Part shown: in pieces, positions 7,803 through 10,867 of the stretch | How positions within the stretch are numbered: the first letter of the stretch is position 1 | Layout of the letters: each line of letters begins with the position of its first letter | Source: CAZTZL01 sp964537715 | GTDB lineage: Bacteria; Zhuqueibacterota; QNDG01; DSAB01 | NCBI GenBank assembly: GCA_964537715.1 | Contig: CAZIAH010000118.1 | Coordinates: forward strand, 1-10,867 | Direction: 5' to 3' | DNA: 10,867 bases | Made by a program: the position numbers and the translations under genes | The notes under the pieces: model-generated | What the model was told of the DNA's origin: nothing | The model's input: the letters and a program-made list of their open reading frames with translations, nothing else | Databases searched by the model: none

Positions 7803-8450
7803 CTACAGGCTGATTATTCCGTGTCTGATGGCATATTTGACGAGATCGGGGATACTGTAGATGTCCAGTTTGTTCATGATGTTTTGCCGATGGGATTCGA
7901 TTGTTTTAACGCTTAAAAAAAGTTCTCCGGCGATTTGCTTGACGGTTTTTCCTTCGGCCAGAAGCTGCAGGATTTCTCTTTCTCTTTTGGTCAGAATATT
8001 AAAGACCGAAGTGTCCTCGCTTTTTAATTTTTCCCTGTAATCCTGAATCAAGGTACCCGCAATTTTAGGACTAATATAAGTCTGATTTTGTGTCACCGTT
8101 TGGATGGCTTCAGCCAGTTCACGAAAAGCCGAATCCTTTAACAAATAAGCGGATGCACCGGCCTGAAGCATTCCGGATACGTATTCTTTTTCGGAGTGAA
8201 CAGAAAGAGCAATTACCTTGATATCCGGGTTGTGTTCCAGAAGTTCGATTGTGGCTTCCATGCCGTTCAGGCCGGGCATGCTGACGTCTATCACCACAAC
8301 ATCAGGGTTCAACTTTTTCGCCAGATCGACAGTCGATTTTCCGTTTTTTGCCTCGGCGATGACCTCGAATTGAGGCTCTTTTTGAATCAGTGCCTTGAGT
8401 CCGTCGCGTATAATCTGATGATCATCAGCTAGTAATATTTTTGTCTTCAT
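7803..8450 (-). CDS. NarL/FixJ-type response regulator RR2 (partner of the adjacent kinase)
   Basis: A 215-residue canonical two-domain regulator. The receiver (3-117) has D9/D10, phospho-acceptor D55 in VVVIDVSMPGLNG, S83 and K105 (LLKDSA). After a short linker, a complete LuxR-type helix-turn-helix (about 152-210) shows LTKREREILQLLAEGKT, then KQIAGELFLSVKTIESHRQN, the family consensus. It should bind DNA as a dimer when phosphorylated and act as a transcription factor. The ATG lies 10 bp after the stop of the histidine kinase gene, with a weak ribosome site (AGGGATTGG), so the two are co-transcribed and the kinase is the expected phosphodonor. Target genes are not shown by the sequence; the stress/metabolic genes downstream are candidates. 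Confidence 0.97.
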   Translation of the reverse strand: MKTKILLADDHQIIRDGLKALIQKEPQFEVIAEAKNGKSTVDLAKKLNPDVVVIDVSMPGLNGMEATIELLEHNPDIKVIALSVHSEKEYVSGMLQAGASAYLLKDSAFRELAEAIQTVTQNQTYISPKIAGTLIQDYREKLKSEDTSVFNILTKREREILQLLAEGKTVKQIAGELFLSVKTIESHRQNIMNKLDIYSIPDLVKYAIRHGIISL

Positions 8451-8460
8451 GGTCCAATCC

Positions 8461-10686
8461 CTATTTTTCGATTTTCAAAGGCATGGTGACGATGATATGG
8501 GTGCCTTTGTTCGGACTTGACGTGATTTTTAAATTTCCTTTTGAATAGGAGATGCGCTCTCGAATATTAAACAATCCGAACTTTGTCAGTTTTTTCATGT
8601 CGGGTTTTATGGTGGAAACATTAAATCCTTTTCCATTATCCTGAACAGAGATTTTGATATTGTTGTCATCCCTTTGAATTTGTATGATACACTGTTTTGC
8701 ACAGGCATGTTTTTGAATATTATTGAGCAATTCCCGGACGATTTGAAAAAGAATGTTTCTGGAATCGTCGTCCAAAGGCTTCGGCAGATTATCATTTTTA
8801 ACGGTGGTTTCTATCTGATGTTTTTCTTCAAAAGTTCTTGCAAGCCATAGAATGGCAGGGATCAATCCCATTTCGTACAGTACAGGAGGGCTGATTTCGA
8901 ACATGAAAGTACGGATTTCCTGTATGTTCTGATCGATCAGGTGATAGATCTCATCAATTTGATTCAAGACAGGTTCCACCTGTTCTATTACCATCAAATT
9001 ATCCAGTTTCATTTTAGTCAGGGCCAGTGATTGAGCAACCTCGTCATGAAGCGCTGAAGCGATGCGGCGGCGCTCCTGTTCTTCTATCTGTGATAAACGG
9101 GAGACAAGAGAGTGCAACTGTTCTTGATAGATTTTACGCTCCGTAATTTCTTTTTTTAAAATCACATTGAGATTTTCCAGTTCTTCTGTCCGTTTTCTGA
9201 CACGTCGTTCAAGTTCATCTTTCGTGTTTTCCAATAGTTCATGGGCTTCTTTTTGTTCAGTAATATCCTGAACAATACCCAGCATGCGCAAGGCCATTTG
9301 ATTTTCATCCCGGATGACATTCCCTATTTCTCGCACCCAGTGTATTGAACCATCAGGCCATACAATCCTGTGCTGAGCATCATAAGACTCTTTTGCTTCG
9401 ATACACCTGTCAATCGCTTTCAACACTTTCTGTTTATCATCAGAATGGATGCTGTTGACAAAATCATTATAACGGTTCTTGAATTCTCCTTTTTTTAGAC
9501 CAAATAAGGGTTCTATTTCATTCGACCAGATCAAATTTCCTGTCTTGATGTTCCAGTCCCAGGTGCCAATGCGGGCTGCTTCCTGGGCAAGTTTGTACCT
9601 GGCTTCGCTTTCTATCAGTTTGTCTTCGATTTTTTTCCGATCTGTGATTTCCATACCATACAGGTTCATATATTTTTCACTTTTTATCGGAACAATTTCA
9701 AATAGAAAAAACTGATCGTCTACTTTGAGCTCAATTTGATTGGGTTTTGCAGTTTTGATAACAGGTTTTAACTGATCCTGAAGAAAACCCGGAATTTGTT
9801 TTCCAATACTTAGATTCCATGTCTTCATAAATAGTTTGCATGACAGGTTGGCATACATCAGCATCCCATCGAAAGCGATGCGCATCACAGGATTTGGATT
9901 TTCACTTGGAAATTTAGCTATATTTTCAAGTTGCTGTTCAAACCGTTTTCGTTTTGTGGTTTCTTCCAATGTCAATACGAGGCCATATGTTTTCCCCAAA
10001 CTGTCTTTAACCGGATGAAGTGACCAGTTCCAGTAAGTCACACCTCTTTCAGGCTGGTCGGCATATTCAAAGGGTTTATCCACAAATTTCACAGGGGTTC
10101 CGGTATCCCTTACCTTCTCAAAAATTGCCTTGTTTTCATCGTCAGGAAACAGATGAAAATGATTCTTGCCGATTAATTCTTTCACGGTGTGGCCCGAACC
10201 CTGTGCATAGATCGAATTGACATGAAGGAAATTGAAATCCTTATCCAGATAGGCCATCATGGCATGGGTATTTTCCATAATGTTTTTCAAGAGATCTCTT
10301 TCTTTTTGAAGTTGGTTTTCCCATGATTTGATGTGGGTAACATCCCGCATGATTTTTAATTTTGAAACATGACCATCCGAATACTTCAGCGGTGTTTCAA
10401 TCACATCATAAATTTTATTCGTTTTTTCAAAGTGCCATTCCCAGCGGAGGGTTTTACCGCTGGCCACTTCTTCATTTCTGCACCAGGAACAAGGTTTTGA
10501 AGAGTCTGCCATATAAATATGACATTTTTTATTATTTATCGGACCAAATGCTTTTTTCATGGCAGGATTGATATATTCTATGTCTTTGTTATCATTGACA
10601 ATATAGACCAGATCCGTCATGGTATTCAAGATGTTTTGCAAGAATTGATATTGAATCAATGGATTGGTTCTGGACCTTTTTTTCAT
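8461..10686 (-). CDS. Cytoplasmic multi-PAS sensor histidine kinase (HisKA_3 / NarL-partner type)
   Basis: From the ATG at 10686 the protein has 741 residues and no membrane segment. About four PAS modules come first: PAS1 (about 13-122) with C55 and a CSWC pair (C66, C69), PAS2 (130-248), PAS3 (254-352) and a PAS_3-like module with PAC end (357-480; ARIGTWDWN, GIVQDITEQKE). A coiled coil (about 480-537) leads to a HisKA_3 domain with phospho-acceptor H547 in RRRIASALHDEVAQSL. The ATPase domain follows, with an N-box (ELLNNIQKHA, N655/N656), G1 DNGKG (683-687), G2 FGLFNIRERI and final GTHIIV. This is the DegS/NarX-like class that phosphorylates NarL-type regulators, matching RR2 10 bp downstream. 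A longer frame starts at GTG 10710 (749 residues); neither start has a strong ribosome site. The ligand is unknown; a cytosolic redox or small-molecule signal is inferred. Confidence 0.95.
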   Translation of the reverse strand: MKKRSRTNPLIQYQFLQNILNTMTDLVYIVNDNKDIEYINPAMKKAFGPINNKKCHIYMADSSKPCSWCRNEEVASGKTLRWEWHFEKTNKIYDVIETPLKYSDGHVSKLKIMRDVTHIKSWENQLQKERDLLKNIMENTHAMMAYLDKDFNFLHVNSIYAQGSGHTVKELIGKNHFHLFPDDENKAIFEKVRDTGTPVKFVDKPFEYADQPERGVTYWNWSLHPVKDSLGKTYGLVLTLEETTKRKRFEQQLENIAKFPSENPNPVMRIAFDGMLMYANLSCKLFMKTWNLSIGKQIPGFLQDQLKPVIKTAKPNQIELKVDDQFFLFEIVPIKSEKYMNLYGMEITDRKKIEDKLIESEARYKLAQEAARIGTWDWNIKTGNLIWSNEIEPLFGLKKGEFKNRYNDFVNSIHSDDKQKVLKAIDRCIEAKESYDAQHRIVWPDGSIHWVREIGNVIRDENQMALRMLGIVQDITEQKEAHELLENTKDELERRVRKRTEELENLNVILKKEITERKIYQEQLHSLVSRLSQIEEQERRRIASALHDEVAQSLALTKMKLDNLMVIEQVEPVLNQIDEIYHLIDQNIQEIRTFMFEISPPVLYEMGLIPAILWLARTFEEKHQIETTVKNDNLPKPLDDDSRNILFQIVRELLNNIQKHACAKQCIIQIQRDDNNIKISVQDNGKGFNVSTIKPDMKKLTKFGLFNIRERISYSKGNLKITSSPNKGTHIIVTMPLKIEK

Positions 10687-10867
10687 TATTTGATCTCTGG
10701 TTTTATACACGACAGGTATATTGAAGATTAATATTTTTTTTCATTTAATCAAGAATTTTATTTTTGCTAACCGCTTTTCTTTTCAATTCTTGTTCGAAAT
10801 AGGAGAATTTCCAATCTTTTCTAATCTAAAATTGCTGAACGCTCTAATACGATTTTTAGAACTATAT
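10687..10867 (-). promoter_or_regulatory. AT-rich upstream region of the kinase-RR2 unit, probable promoter
   Basis: No gene is seen here. The DNA is strongly AT-rich with A/T runs. On the minus strand it contains TATAAA (plus 10702-10707), TTGATT (10747-10752) and TTGAAA (10781-10786), any of which could be part of a sigma-70 promoter. No pair with both good matches and 16-18 bp spacing was found, so a start site cannot be named. If TATAAA is a real -10 element, the GTG start at 10710 is excluded and the ATG at 10686 is favoured, though the leader would then be very short. Confidence 0.25.

Noticed and set aside
1..10867. Mobile element, CRISPR array, toxin-antitoxin or defence system
   Set aside because: No transposase, integrase, regular short repeats, or recognisable toxin or defence domains were seen on either strand.

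Overview
The window carries eight protein-coding genes, all transcribed on the minus strand, so biological order runs from high to low coordinates. The coding content (FtsH, a BI-1/YccA-type membrane protein, a thiamine-diphosphate phosphoketolase, a hemerythrin-like protein, multi-PAS and CHASE sensors, NarL-type response regulators) and the two-membrane-style FtsH and CHASE architectures suggest a Gram-negative bacterium of middling GC content. An anaerobic or microaerophilic lineage such as the Desulfobacterota would fit, but nothing here fixes the taxonomy. No tRNA, rRNA, CRISPR array, insertion sequence or phage gene was seen.

Layout in transcription order: (1) 10867-10711, AT-rich upstream DNA; (2) a cytoplasmic four-PAS histidine kinase of the HisKA_3 (NarX/DegS-like) type; (3) 10 bp later a matching NarL/FixJ response regulator (RR2); (4) an intergenic region of about 310 bp with two inverted repeats; (5) a second NarL-type response regulator (RR1) whose receiver aligns without gaps to RR2 but whose DNA-binding domain is divergent; (6) 24 bp later a hemerythrin HHE protein; (7) 42 bp later a full-length phosphoketolase (Xfp); (8) 105 bp later FtsH; (9) 33 bp later a BI-1/YccA membrane protein; (10) the N-terminal 322 codons of a membrane-anchored CHASE-domain sensor that runs off the left edge.

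The simplest reading is a signal-transduction unit (kinase plus RR2, with RR1 as a possible second output) placed upstream of a metabolic/stress unit: an O2/NO-type diiron protein, a phosphoketolase making acetyl phosphate, and a membrane-protein quality-control pair (FtsH with a YccA-family partner). Whether these form one regulon is inference from strand, order and spacing.

The most unusual local feature is the 5' end of the CHASE gene. The strong Shine-Dalgarno/ATG there opens a 15-codon frame that is one base out of register with the sensor, so the gene is either frameshifted at an A4 run, starts at a weak GTG, or has a short upstream ORF.
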